From contig PKTC01000205.1 of the NCBI GenBank assembly GCA_002869305.1, positions 1 to 9,551 of the forward strand: DNA of 9,551 bases. The letters run 5' to 3'. This document shows, one piece after another, positions 1-8,098 of this stretch (position 1 is the stretch's first letter; each line of letters opens with the position of its first letter). The position numbers and the translations under genes are program-made. This DNA comes from Marinilabiliales bacterium. Lineage in GTDB: Bacteria > Bacteroidota > Bacteroidia > Bacteroidales > UBA12077. The notes under the pieces were generated by a model. The model saw nothing but the letters and a program-made list of their open reading frames with translations, ran no database searches and had not been told where the DNA came from.

Positions 1-2
1 AT

Positions 3-164
3 ACAACAATTGCTGATTTGGCTGTTGCTTTAAATACTGGCTTAATTAAAACTGGTTCTGCTTCTCGTTCAGATAGAATTGCAAAGTATAATCAATTATT
101 AAGAATTGAAGAAGCCTTGGGAGATTCCGCAAAATATCTAGGGAAAGATTTTAAATTCTTGTAG
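3..164 (+). CDS. eno: Enolase, C-terminal fragment (5' end outside window)
   Basis: This is the last 53 codons of enolase, the glycolytic enzyme that converts 2-phosphoglycerate to phosphoenolpyruvate in the cytoplasm. The reading frame enters from the left edge and ends at TAG 162-164. The translation carries the conserved enolase C-terminal block: TTIADLAVALNTG, then IKTGSASRSDRIAKYNQLL, then RIEEALG. The lysine in IKTGS (residue 16 of the fragment) corresponds to the substrate-binding/catalytic lysine of the family (Lys392 in E. coli by my recollection). The final tail, SAKYLGKDFKFL, is a usual enolase ending. The gene is followed within about 20 bp by a strong terminator, so it probably does not continue into the decarboxylase gene downstream. 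I see no sign of damage in the visible part. Identification is secure; only the missing N-terminal part cannot be judged. Confidence 0.96.
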   Translation, partial: TTIADLAVALNTGLIKTGSASRSDRIAKYNQLLRIEEALGDSAKYLGKDFKFL

Positions 165-185
165 AAACAATTAAGTATAATCAAT

Positions 186-236
186 AGGCTGATCTCGATT
201 CTATTAATTATAGGAAAGGGATATCAGCCTTTTTTT
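186..236 (+). terminator. Rho-independent terminator of eno
   Basis: A perfect 8-bp stem, AGGCTGAT (186-193) paired with ATCAGCCT (223-230), is followed directly by a run of T (230-236). Inside the loop a second short stem, CTAT (201-204) with ATAG (210-213), can stack. It lies 21 bp after the eno stop codon and is correctly oriented to end eno transcription, separating it from the next gene. Confidence 0.85.
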
Positions 237-269
237 GTATATTTCAAACCTACTCTTAACTTATAATTT

Positions 270-2171
270 ATGGCATCTAAATCATTAACTCATTTTATTG
301 AGTACCTGGAGAAGGAAAATGAGCTTATTCGTGTTAAGGGATATGTAAATCCTGAGTTAGAGATAACAGAGATTGTAGATCGTTTTTCAAAATCAGAAAA
401 CGGAGGTAAAGCAATTCTTTTCGAAAATACAGGAACTAGATTCCCCGTATTAATTAATGCTATGGGATCTCACAAGCGAATGTGCATGTCTTTAGGAGTT
501 GAAAAGCTTGATGATATTGGAAAGGAAATTGAAAAAATATTTACAGATATAACGGAACCAAAAGCAAATATTTTCGAAAAACTAAAGCTTCTTCCAAAAC
601 TTTCTAATATTTCATCCTGGATCCCAAAAACAATCAGTGGAAGAGGAAAAGTCCAGGAGGTTATTCATGAGAACCCGGATTTGACTGAATTGCCGGTTTT
701 AAAATGTTGGCCTGAGGATGGTGGACCTTTCGTTACCTTGCCAATGGTAATAACCAAGGATCCGCTGTCAGGAATACGAAACGTAGGAATGTACCGCTTG
801 CAAATATTTGAGAAAAACTTAACAGGTATGCATTGGCATAAACATAAGGTGGGAGCGAGACATTTCGATGAATATAAAAAGCTAGGTAAGAAAATGCCCG
901 TTGCAGTTGCATTAGGAGGAGACCCTGCTTATACTTACGCTGCAACCGCTCCTGTGCCAGATAATGTTGATGAGTTTTTATTAGCCGGATTTCTTAGAAA
1001 ACAAAAGGTGGAGTTAGTAAAGTGTATTACACAAGATATAGAAGTTCCGGCCGACGCCGATATTATCATTGAAGGTTATATTGATCCTCAGGAAGACTTT
1101 ATCTGGGAAGGACCTTTTGGCGATCATACAGGATTTTATTCTTTAGCCGATTGGTATCCAAAGTTTCATGTTACGTGTATAACGCATCGAAAGAATGCGA
1201 TTTATCCAGCTACAATAGTTGGTGTGCCGCCAATGGAGGACGCATGGATCGGTAAAGCTACGGAACGTATTTTTTTAGCCCCAATTCGTTTAGCAATGCT
1301 ACCAGAGATAATTGATTACAGTTTGCCTTTTGAAGGAGTTGCACATAATTTAACGGTAGTAAAAATAAACAAAACATACCCCGGGCAAGCACTTAAAGTT
1401 ATGAATGCAATGTGGGGAGCCGGTCAAATGATGTTTAACAAAATAATGATCGTAGTCAATCAGGATATTGATATTCATAATTACAAAGAGTTATCAAAAA
1501 CAATCTATAAAAATATCAATCCAGATAAGGACATTCATTTTAGTTCTGGACCGTTGGATGTCCTGGATCATTCATCAACAAAGTACACCTATGGTAGTAA
1601 GTTGGGTATTGACGCTACTACAAAGTTTGAAGAAGAACTGGATGAAACTAATTCAACAGATATTGTACAAGTATCCAATGTTAATCTAAATGAGCTGCGA
1701 AAAAATGTATCTGAGATAAAAAATCTTCAGATAATCAATGAATATGGGATTTTAGTTATTGCTCTTGAAAAGAAAAGCAAACAGCAAATTCAGCAAACAG
1801 CAGAGCTATTGCATAAACAACTCGAGTTATCTTCATTTAAATTTATTGTTTTTGTGGATGAATTTGTGGATGTAAATGATACTAGTATGATTACTTGGAT
1901 AGCATCGGGAAATATTGATCCAAAAAGGGATGCAATAGTTTTAAAAGCAAATGAAAAAACTTTTTCAAAGATATATATTGATGCAACTCGTAAATCATTA
2001 AAAAAAGATGGCTTTAAAAGAAATTGGCCTAATGTTGTTGTTTCTAGCGATGAAACGATTAAACTTATTGACAATAAGTGGGATAACTTAGGATTAGGGA
2101 AATTCATAAGCTCACCTTCGTTAAAGTATAAAAAACTCAATAGCAATTTAGGAGCTATTGCGGAAGAATAG
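270..2171 (+). CDS. UbiD-family prenyl-FMN-dependent decarboxylase
   Basis: This 633-residue protein belongs to the UbiD family, cytoplasmic enzymes that decarboxylate aromatic or unsaturated acids using prenylated FMN supplied by a UbiX-type transferase. The sequence shows the family signature residues in the right spacing: N171 and R176 in NVGMYRLQ, H192, E248 in VELVKC, then E275 and E280 in the block ending EGPFGDHTGFY. By comparison with characterised UbiD/Fdc1 proteins these are the metal ligands (N, H, E) and the catalytic Glu-Arg-Glu set. GSKLGIDATTKF near 442-453 is also typical. E. coli UbiD is about 497 residues, so this protein has roughly 175 residues beyond that block. Long forms of this kind are often annotated as menaquinone-biosynthesis decarboxylases (the SCO4490-like group), but nothing else from a quinone pathway is in the window, so the substrate is unproven and I give no symbol. 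The ATG at 270 is chosen because the family N-terminus follows at once. No Shine-Dalgarno is visible. A weak -7-like box, TATATTTC (238-245), overlaps the end of the eno terminator. Confidence 0.92.
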   Translation: MASKSLTHFIEYLEKENELIRVKGYVNPELEITEIVDRFSKSENGGKAILFENTGTRFPVLINAMGSHKRMCMSLGVEKLDDIGKEIEKIFTDITEPKANIFEKLKLLPKLSNISSWIPKTISGRGKVQEVIHENPDLTELPVLKCWPEDGGPFVTLPMVITKDPLSGIRNVGMYRLQIFEKNLTGMHWHKHKVGARHFDEYKKLGKKMPVAVALGGDPAYTYAATAPVPDNVDEFLLAGFLRKQKVELVKCITQDIEVPADADIIIEGYIDPQEDFIWEGPFGDHTGFYSLADWYPKFHVTCITHRKNAIYPATIVGVPPMEDAWIGKATERIFLAPIRLAMLPEIIDYSLPFEGVAHNLTVVKINKTYPGQALKVMNAMWGAGQMMFNKIMIVVNQDIDIHNYKELSKTIYKNINPDKDIHFSSGPLDVLDHSSTKYTYGSKLGIDATTKFEEELDETNSTDIVQVSNVNLNELRKNVSEIKNLQIINEYGILVIALEKKSKQQIQQTAELLHKQLELSSFKFIVFVDEFVDVNDTSMITWIASGNIDPKRDAIVLKANEKTFSKIYIDATRKSLKKDGFKRNWPNVVVSSDETIKLIDNKWDNLGLGKFISSPSLKYKKLNSNLGAIAEE

Positions 2172-2244
2172 ATTGTAATTTGATTCGTATCTATACTTTT
2201 CACTTTGCTTTCATCTGATTTAATATTAAATTAGCAATAAATAA

Positions 2245-5200
2245 ATGAAAATTCATCACTCCATATTATTCATACTTATTGGGATTTTCCCATTTTTATT
2301 TATTGCAAGTAGCCATGGTCAGGTATTAACGGTTGATCATTTTACGATCGAAAATGGTTTGTCGCAAACTAGCGTAAACTGTTTAATTCAGGATAGTCGA
2401 GGTTTCTTATGGATTGGTACGCAAGACGGATTAAATAAATATGATGGATATACTTTTAAGGTTTTTAAAAATGACCCATCCGATACCAATTCACTGTCGA
2501 ATAATTTCGTTAATTGTATTTATGAGGATAACAATGGAAATGTATGGATTGGCACAAATTACGGGCTAAATAAGTATAATACTTACACTAAAGAGTTTAT
2601 TCATTACCATCCTGATTTAGATAATTTAAATGCTTTAAGAGAAGAAGCAATATATAGTGTATATCAGGATAAGGGAGGTTATATCTGGATAAAAACAGAG
2701 AACTACTTATCCCGATTAAATACCAAAAGCAATAAATTTAGACATTACGAGCATTACAATGATGTATTTAACTTTATTCCTGTTAATGCTAAATATTCGA
2801 TTTTTGAAGACCATAAAAATCAGCTGTGGGTAGGAACAAAAGATGGATTAAATTATTTCGACAGAAAATTAGAAATATTTAAAAAATATCAACATAACCC
2901 AAATGATAATGCAAGTTTAAGTAATAATAATATTAAAGTTATTTATGAAGATCGTGCAAATAATTTATGGATTGGAACCAATGATGGTTTAAATAAATTT
3001 AACTGGGATACAGAAACTTTTACTACTTATCATTTCGATGATAATGATCCAAAGGGTTTAAGCAATGATTTAATAAATGACATATTCGAAGACAACGATG
3101 GCAAGTTATGGATTGCAACGGACGATGGATTAAATGTATTTGATAAATCCCGAAGTTCTTATATGGTTTATAATAATTTCCTATACAATAATGAAATAAT
3201 TGTTACAACCTCATTTACTGATATAGTTCAGGATCATACAGGCATTATGTGGGTTGGCACTTTACAGGGTCTAATAAAGATTGAGAACAGAAAGAAGAAA
3301 TTTAAACTCTATAATAAATCAAAGAATAATGTTCCTCTTTTTTCTAATAATTATGTTACTGCCATTTACAAAATTGGAGGTGTTGTTTGGATAGGCACCT
3401 GGGGTGCAGGACTGCATTGGTTTAACCCTAAAACCAGAAAGAACATAAAGTACAATACTGTTAACAGTGACATTACCAACGATTATATCCATAGAATTTA
3501 TGAAGACCAAAGTAGTCGTGTGTGGATAGGAACACAAGATGGCTTGAGCTATTACGATAAAAGAAATAATCAGTTCAATGTTCTAAATAGAGATGATATT
3601 AGAAATGTTTTTAAAAACAACAGAATTTATGACATTCTTGAATATACTCTTGGTGATTTGTGGGTTGCAACCAAGTTTGGATTGCATCAAATAAAGGATG
3701 ATACCATTAATAGCTATCTTCATAATCCGGAAGACTCAACTAGTTTAGGTTCAAATCTAGTTTACGATATCTTATTCGACAGAAATGATAATTTATGGAT
3801 TGCTACCGAGAAAGGATTGAATTACCTAGACATGGGATCACTAAAACTGGATCGGCATGAAAGAGCTAACCAAAAATCTAGTAATCGTTTTAGCAGTAAC
3901 GAGATTTTTTGCATCCATGAAGATACAACGAATAATGCTCTTTGGTTGGGAACTAATGCTGGCTTAAATCGTTTTGATGTAAAAACTAACAATGTCAAGG
4001 TATATACTGAAAAAGATGGGTTATCAAATAATTTGATTTATTCAATTTTATCTGATGATAAAGGCAATCTCTGGATGAGTACAAATAAGGGATTATCAAA
4101 ATATGATATTAAGGGAGACGAGTTTAATAATTTTGGAGTCTCGGATGGATTGCAAGACTTTGAGTTTAATCATGGATCATCCTATAAATCAGAAGATGGA
4201 GAATTATTTTTTGGTGGAATAGCCGGGTATAATTCATTTTATCCTGATTCAATAGTAAAAAACCAAAACATTCCGAATATTGAAATAACTTCAGTAGAAG
4301 TCTTGTCAGATAAATTTTCACAAAAGGTAGTCGTTGGAAAAAATAAGCAAATAGAAGTATCATATAAAAGCAACTTAATAACTATAGAATTTGCAGCTTT
4401 AGATTTTACTAACCCAAGTAAGAATAACTACGCTTATAAACTCGAAGGAGTTGAAGATGAGTGGATTCAAGTGGGAAATAGGAGATATGCAACCTTTACA
4501 AATTTACCACCAGGTGAGTATACCTTTACGGTAAAAGGCTCTAATAGCGATAATGTATGGAACGAAACCGGAGCTAGTATAGACATTTTGGTTGAAACAC
4601 CAATCTGGAAAACAAGTTTTGCATACTTCTTTTACCTTCTAATTTCGGTTGGTTTTATATTCTGGATAATTCAATATCGTACCAGATCGTTAAGAAGGTC
4701 AAATCAGGAACTTAAGGAAAAGGAGCAAATAGCTAAACAAATAGCCAAACAAAAGGAAGAGTTAACCATAAAGAATAAGAGTATTACAGATAGTATCATA
4801 TATGCCAAACGCATTCAGGAAGCTTTAATGCCAACAATAAATCAATTTAAATCTGTACTACCGGGTTCATTTATATTATATAAACCTAAGGATATTGTAA
4901 GCGGAGATTTTTACTGGATAAATAAAAGAAATGACAAAATATTTGTGGCTGTTGTTGATTGTACTGGGCATGGAGTTCCTGGGGCATTTATGTCAATTAT
5001 TGGATTTGAATTACTAAGAAATATTACTGAAGAACAAGGAATTGAAGATCCAGAAGAAATACTAAGGAATCTGAACGATGGAGTAGCCAGTACCTTTGGC
5101 AAATCAACAGATAAAGCTCGTATAAAAGATGGAATGGATATTGCTCTTTGTGTAATTGATAACAAGAATGCCGAACTGGAATATGCAGGAGCGTTTCGAC

Positions 5201-5544
5201 CATTATACATGATAAGAAATAATAAAATAGAAGAAATTAGAGGAGATAGATTTTCTGTTGGTTTACTCGATGAAGGTGAAAGTGACGAAATTACAAAGAC
5301 TCAAATAAAACTCGAGAAAAACGATATTTTCTATATGTTTTCTGATGGGTATGCCGATCAGTTTGGGGGACCTGAAGGTAAAAAATATAAATATCGTCGT
5401 TTCCGGCACTTACTACTTACCATTCATAAATTACCACTTGACCAACAACTCACATATTTTGACCGCAGCTTTGAAGACTGGAAAGGTGATCTTGAACAAG
5501 TTGATGATGTGCTTATTCTGGGATTTAGACCTGAGTTAGAGTAA
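2245..5544 (+). CDS. Membrane receptor: two-propeller/Y_Y_Y sensor with SpoIIE-type phosphatase output
   Basis: This 1099-residue protein has a signal peptide (about 1-26, ending SSHGQ) and fourteen propeller blades (about 33-670). A Y_Y_Y domain follows (about 715-784), then one transmembrane helix (about 790-811), a charged coiled coil with IAKQ repeats (about 812-847), and a SpoIIE/PP2C-like serine phosphatase domain (about 850-1097). The phosphatase keeps the expected acidic metal ligands: D888 in SGDFYW, D905 in VVDCTGHGVPGAF, D965 in DGMDIAL, D1034 in SDGYADQFGG and D1088 in VDDVLILG. The inferred topology is a periplasmic sensor with a cytoplasmic phosphatase. The sensor half resembles the hybrid two-component systems of Bacteroidota that detect glycans, but the kinase and AraC domains are replaced by a phosphatase. 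Such phosphatases usually dephosphorylate anti-anti-sigma (STAS) proteins; no STAS or anti-sigma gene is visible here, so the target is unknown. It lies 73 bp after ubiD with no hairpin between them, so read-through is possible. Its stop codon is only 5 bp from that of the opposing DUF3667 gene. Confidence 0.93.
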   Translation: MKIHHSILFILIGIFPFLFIASSHGQVLTVDHFTIENGLSQTSVNCLIQDSRGFLWIGTQDGLNKYDGYTFKVFKNDPSDTNSLSNNFVNCIYEDNNGNVWIGTNYGLNKYNTYTKEFIHYHPDLDNLNALREEAIYSVYQDKGGYIWIKTENYLSRLNTKSNKFRHYEHYNDVFNFIPVNAKYSIFEDHKNQLWVGTKDGLNYFDRKLEIFKKYQHNPNDNASLSNNNIKVIYEDRANNLWIGTNDGLNKFNWDTETFTTYHFDDNDPKGLSNDLINDIFEDNDGKLWIATDDGLNVFDKSRSSYMVYNNFLYNNEIIVTTSFTDIVQDHTGIMWVGTLQGLIKIENRKKKFKLYNKSKNNVPLFSNNYVTAIYKIGGVVWIGTWGAGLHWFNPKTRKNIKYNTVNSDITNDYIHRIYEDQSSRVWIGTQDGLSYYDKRNNQFNVLNRDDIRNVFKNNRIYDILEYTLGDLWVATKFGLHQIKDDTINSYLHNPEDSTSLGSNLVYDILFDRNDNLWIATEKGLNYLDMGSLKLDRHERANQKSSNRFSSNEIFCIHEDTTNNALWLGTNAGLNRFDVKTNNVKVYTEKDGLSNNLIYSILSDDKGNLWMSTNKGLSKYDIKGDEFNNFGVSDGLQDFEFNHGSSYKSEDGELFFGGIAGYNSFYPDSIVKNQNIPNIEITSVEVLSDKFSQKVVVGKNKQIEVSYKSNLITIEFAALDFTNPSKNNYAYKLEGVEDEWIQVGNRRYATFTNLPPGEYTFTVKGSNSDNVWNETGASIDILVETPIWKTSFAYFFYLLISVGFIFWIIQYRTRSLRRSNQELKEKEQIAKQIAKQKEELTIKNKSITDSIIYAKRIQEALMPTINQFKSVLPGSFILYKPKDIVSGDFYWINKRNDKIFVAVVDCTGHGVPGAFMSIIGFELLRNITEEQGIEDPEEILRNLNDGVASTFGKSTDKARIKDGMDIALCVIDNKNAELEYAGAFRPLYMIRNNKIEEIRGDRFSVGLLDEGESDEITKTQIKLEKNDIFYMFSDGYADQFGGPEGKKYKYRRFRHLLLTIHKLPLDQQLTYFDRSFEDWKGDLEQVDDVLILGFRPELE
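2341..4254 (+). repeat. Coding tandem repeats: 14 Reg_prop beta-propeller blades
   Basis: Within the receptor gene, a unit of 43-49 residues recurs fourteen times, each with a core of the form W-I/V-G/A-T-x-x-GL-x-x-Y/F. The core tryptophans are residues 56, 101, 148, 195, 242, 289, 336, 382, 427, 473, 518, 567 and 610; a fourteenth degenerate unit has F655 (ELFFGG) in place of the tryptophan. Unit three (W148, IWIKTENYLSRL) is also divergent. Fourteen units fit two seven-bladed propellers in tandem, the arrangement known from Bacteroides sensor proteins of the BT4663 type. The units are diverged at DNA level, so this is an old protein repeat and not a recent expansion. Confidence 0.88.
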
Positions 5545-5549
5545 TTGAT

Positions 5550-6344
5550 TTAGATAACTCCCATTTTTTTTAGTACAATTCCTATCACAGATCCAATTAA
5601 CACGGAGAATATTAACATAATTATAAATCCAAAAATTATGGATACTGTTGATAATAAAAACGAAATAATGATATTTTTATTAAGTAGGCGCGAGTAAAAT
5701 ATTGCAAAGATCAAGAATTGAGTTCCAAATCCCAATGTAACATTCAATACCATTAAATTTGGAAAAAAACCACTAATAATTGTGAATAAGATTGAGATTA
5801 AGGTTGAGGTACCTAGTGCGTAGCAACTAATAATCATATGTTCGCCATAATATAGCTTACTTCTGGCAAAAAAAATACGGAAGCTTAAAGCAAAGAATGG
5901 AACCATCAAAATAGCAACTACATTAATATAGTTTCGTAATATTTCCTGCATTTTACTTTGCAAGTTTGAAGAAGATGATGCAGATTCTTCAGTTAAGCTT
6001 TCGGCCAATCGTGATGTAAATTCAATTGTATTATCGAATGTATTTGTTATTAAAACAAATATTGTACTTAAACCAGCTAATAAAATAATATATTTTAATG
6101 GATGATAATAGTCTTTTGTTCTTCCAGATAAATATTCTTTTAGCACATTTCCAGGATTTCTAAAAAGCTGATCGACGGTAAAAAAGAATCCCCTTTCTAA
6201 ATTAAAGACACTTAGTGCATCCCTTAAGAACAGCTTTAAGGTGAACCTTTTATCAATTACTTTTTGTCCACAAGTATTACAGTAATTTCCCTGGAATGTA
6301 TTTCCACAATTTTTGCATGTTATGGGGGCCAATGATTTATTCAA
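5550..6344 (-). CDS. DUF3667-type zinc-ribbon membrane protein
   Basis: This 264-residue protein begins with a four-cysteine zinc ribbon (C10, C13, C22, C25, in CKNCG and YCNTCGQK). A conserved segment follows with FFFTVDQLFRNPGNVLKEYL (54-72), then GRTKDYYHPLKY, then about five hydrophobic helices (roughly 83-100, 138-160, 168-192, 200-220, 226-257). This layout matches the DUF3667 family, which is widespread in Bacteroidota and has no established function. A Ser-rich stretch (SASSSS, 121-126) lies between helices one and two. The start is probably TTG at 6344-6342: the frame has no upstream ATG before an in-frame TAG, and any later ATG would remove the zinc ribbon. It begins 17 bp after the kinase stop codon on the same strand, so the two are almost certainly co-transcribed and may work together. 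It converges on the phosphatase receptor with a 5-bp gap. Confidence 0.85.
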   Translation of the reverse strand: MNKSLAPITCKNCGNTFQGNYCNTCGQKVIDKRFTLKLFLRDALSVFNLERGFFFTVDQLFRNPGNVLKEYLSGRTKDYYHPLKYIILLAGLSTIFVLITNTFDNTIEFTSRLAESLTEESASSSSNLQSKMQEILRNYINVVAILMVPFFALSFRIFFARSKLYYGEHMIISCYALGTSTLISILFTIISGFFPNLMVLNVTLGFGTQFLIFAIFYSRLLNKNIIISFLLSTVSIIFGFIIMLIFSVLIGSVIGIVLKKMGVI

Positions 6345-6361
6345 ACTAAAAAAAATTAAAT

Positions 6362-8098
6362 TTAACTAGCTAGTTGCTGTTCCATTTTCTTAATAAGCGT
6401 TTCAATTTGAAAAGGTTTGCTTATATAATCATCCATTCCGGCAGCAAGGCATTCTTCTTTGTCACCTAAAAGAGCATTTGCAGTTATGGCAATAATTGGC
6501 GTGTGTGTATTGGTGCTTTTTTCGATGCTTCTTATTTTTTTGGTTGTTACAATCCCATTCATTATAGGCATCTGTATATCCATTAAAATAACATCATATT
6601 TTGCCGACCCAAACTTATCCAAAGCTTCCTTACCGTTATTGGCTATATCAACTGTTTTAACAGCCTTTTTTAAGCTTAACAATACAATTTTTTGATTAAT
6701 CAGATTGTCTTCAACTAATAGAACAGTTGCGTCTTGCAAATCAACTTTTCCTTCAGATTTTATTTCAGGAAGATCAAAATCTTTCGATCTCTCTGATTCA
6801 ATCACAAACGATTCTCCTTTAGTAAACTTTAAAATAAATTTAAATTCAAACTTATCGGATGTTAATTCAAATTCTATATTACCACCAAGTGATTCTATTA
6901 TTTTATTACCTATATTGAATTCCAACAATTTTACTATGGCTGTATTTCTTCCTTTCTTTGTTTTTTCAATGTTTTGAATCTTTGTAATATCAGAAATTTG
7001 TTCTATGTCGCTTGTAGAAATATTAAAAAGTATCTCGGCAACATTATTCACTTCGCTTAACTTTTTAATATCAATTTCAATAGTTCTTTTACCAATCTTT
7101 GTCTTTTTAAGGATGTTCTCTATCAGGTTTAAGAACACTTGCTTAATTTTAACAGGATCTCCATACAATTGAAAATCTAAATCTTCTGAAATGCTTACCG
7201 GGAAACTTATATCTTCGCTATCTTCACCCGTAAATAAATTAATTGTGTTTCGAATGGTTGTTTCCAGATTAAAGTTTTGATTGTAATCTTTACTTTGCAA
7301 TAAATCTACATTCGATATTTCTGAAATATTATTGACAACATTTACCAGATTATTGGTTGATGCCTGTATCGTATCAATTAAATCTTTTTGTTTCTCATCC
7401 AGATCAAATGTGTTTACTATATTAGTTACTACAACCAGATTGTTTAGTGGAGTTCTAATCTGATGAGATATTTTAGAAATAAACTCTTCCTTTGCTTGTG
7501 TTTCATGCTTTGCTTTTTGTATTTCAATGTTTAATTCTGCAATTCGAATTTCCCAAAGGTTTTCATAAATATTAAGAAATATAAAACAAGCTACATAAAG
7601 TATTGCAAAAACAATTTGATTAATTATGTGGAATTGAAAAGAAAATTTAAAAATTGAAGGAAATAAAATAGCAATACTTGTTAGTACGAAGAAAATGAGT
7701 GATGCAATATTGCCGCGTTTTTTTCCAAGTAATAGTATAATAAATGCAGGAAAAAAAGCAAAAAATATTATTCCCTGACTTGTAATTTTTCCAGAATAAA
7801 GCAACCAAATAAGAAAGAGACCAAATATTATTGTAATAACATTTGATGCACGCAAGTAATTACCTCTTTTCGAGAAAATGAAAAAATTTATAGCAAGAAC
7901 AATCAATAAAACCGATTCAATAAAGAAATCAAGAAAATTACCCTGAACGAAATGTAATATACCAAATACCAATAATAAGAAAAGTGATGTGAAACTATAG
8001 AAATTGAGGATAATTGACTTATGAAAATATTCCTTTTTTATATCTATGTTATCTGTGCTTAAAGTGCATAGTTTAATAATCTTGTCTATAAAATTCAT
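6362..8098 (-). CDS. Hybrid histidine kinase with degenerate ATP-binding domain and C-terminal receiver
   Basis: This 578-residue protein has an N-terminal membrane domain of about six helices (roughly 28-48, 55-74, 85-101, 108-125, 131-149, 157-175). A short helical linker leads to a HisKA dimerisation domain with an intact H-box (H212 in FISKISHQIRTPLNN), a HATPase-like region (about 310-427) and a receiver domain (about 456-576). The receiver is complete: E463/D464, phospho-acceptor D507 in VILMDIQMP, T539 and K561 in SKPF. The HATPase region keeps the N-box (N328, K331, T333 after YGDPVKIKQVFLNL). Where G1 (DxGxG) should be it reads NISTSDIEQIS, and the G2 glycines (GxGxG) are absent, although a terminal SLGGNIEFEL hairpin remains. 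ATP binding is therefore doubtful. No separate extracellular sensor domain is visible, so the signal may be sensed by the membrane helices. The ATG at 8098 is the natural start. The DUF3667 gene follows 17 bp downstream; a secreted-protein gene diverges upstream. Confidence 0.92.
   Translation of the reverse strand: MNFIDKIIKLCTLSTDNIDIKKEYFHKSIILNFYSFTSLFLLLVFGILHFVQGNFLDFFIESVLLIVLAINFFIFSKRGNYLRASNVITIIFGLFLIWLLYSGKITSQGIIFFAFFPAFIILLLGKKRGNIASLIFFVLTSIAILFPSIFKFSFQFHIINQIVFAILYVACFIFLNIYENLWEIRIAELNIEIQKAKHETQAKEEFISKISHQIRTPLNNLVVVTNIVNTFDLDEKQKDLIDTIQASTNNLVNVVNNISEISNVDLLQSKDYNQNFNLETTIRNTINLFTGEDSEDISFPVSISEDLDFQLYGDPVKIKQVFLNLIENILKKTKIGKRTIEIDIKKLSEVNNVAEILFNISTSDIEQISDITKIQNIEKTKKGRNTAIVKLLEFNIGNKIIESLGGNIEFELTSDKFEFKFILKFTKGESFVIESERSKDFDLPEIKSEGKVDLQDATVLLVEDNLINQKIVLLSLKKAVKTVDIANNGKEALDKFGSAKYDVILMDIQMPIMNGIVTTKKIRSIEKSTNTHTPIIAITANALLGDKEECLAAGMDDYISKPFQIETLIKKMEQQLAS

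Noticed and set aside
1790..2203. 137-codon open frame on the minus strand
   Set aside because: It lies opposite the C-terminal part of the decarboxylase, and its translation is a low-complexity Ser/Leu/Phe shadow with no family features. The plus-strand frame is clearly the coding one.
2172..2244. Possible promoter between ubiD and the receptor gene
   Set aside because: Partial boxes such as TACTTTTC and TTTG exist, but none has a full -7 match with proper spacing in this AT-rich gap.
2341..4254. Repetitive region as a possible assembly artefact or recent duplication
   Set aside because: The repeats are diverged at DNA level and match the known propeller-blade periodicity; the reading frame is continuous throughout.
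4911..5210. 99-codon minus-strand open frame
   Set aside because: It is antisense to the conserved phosphatase domain, whose motifs are intact on the plus strand; it is a shadow frame.
6459..6977. Two plus-strand open frames (78 and 90 codons)
   Set aside because: Both are antisense to the receiver and HATPase regions of the hybrid kinase, which has convincing motifs in the minus-strand frame.
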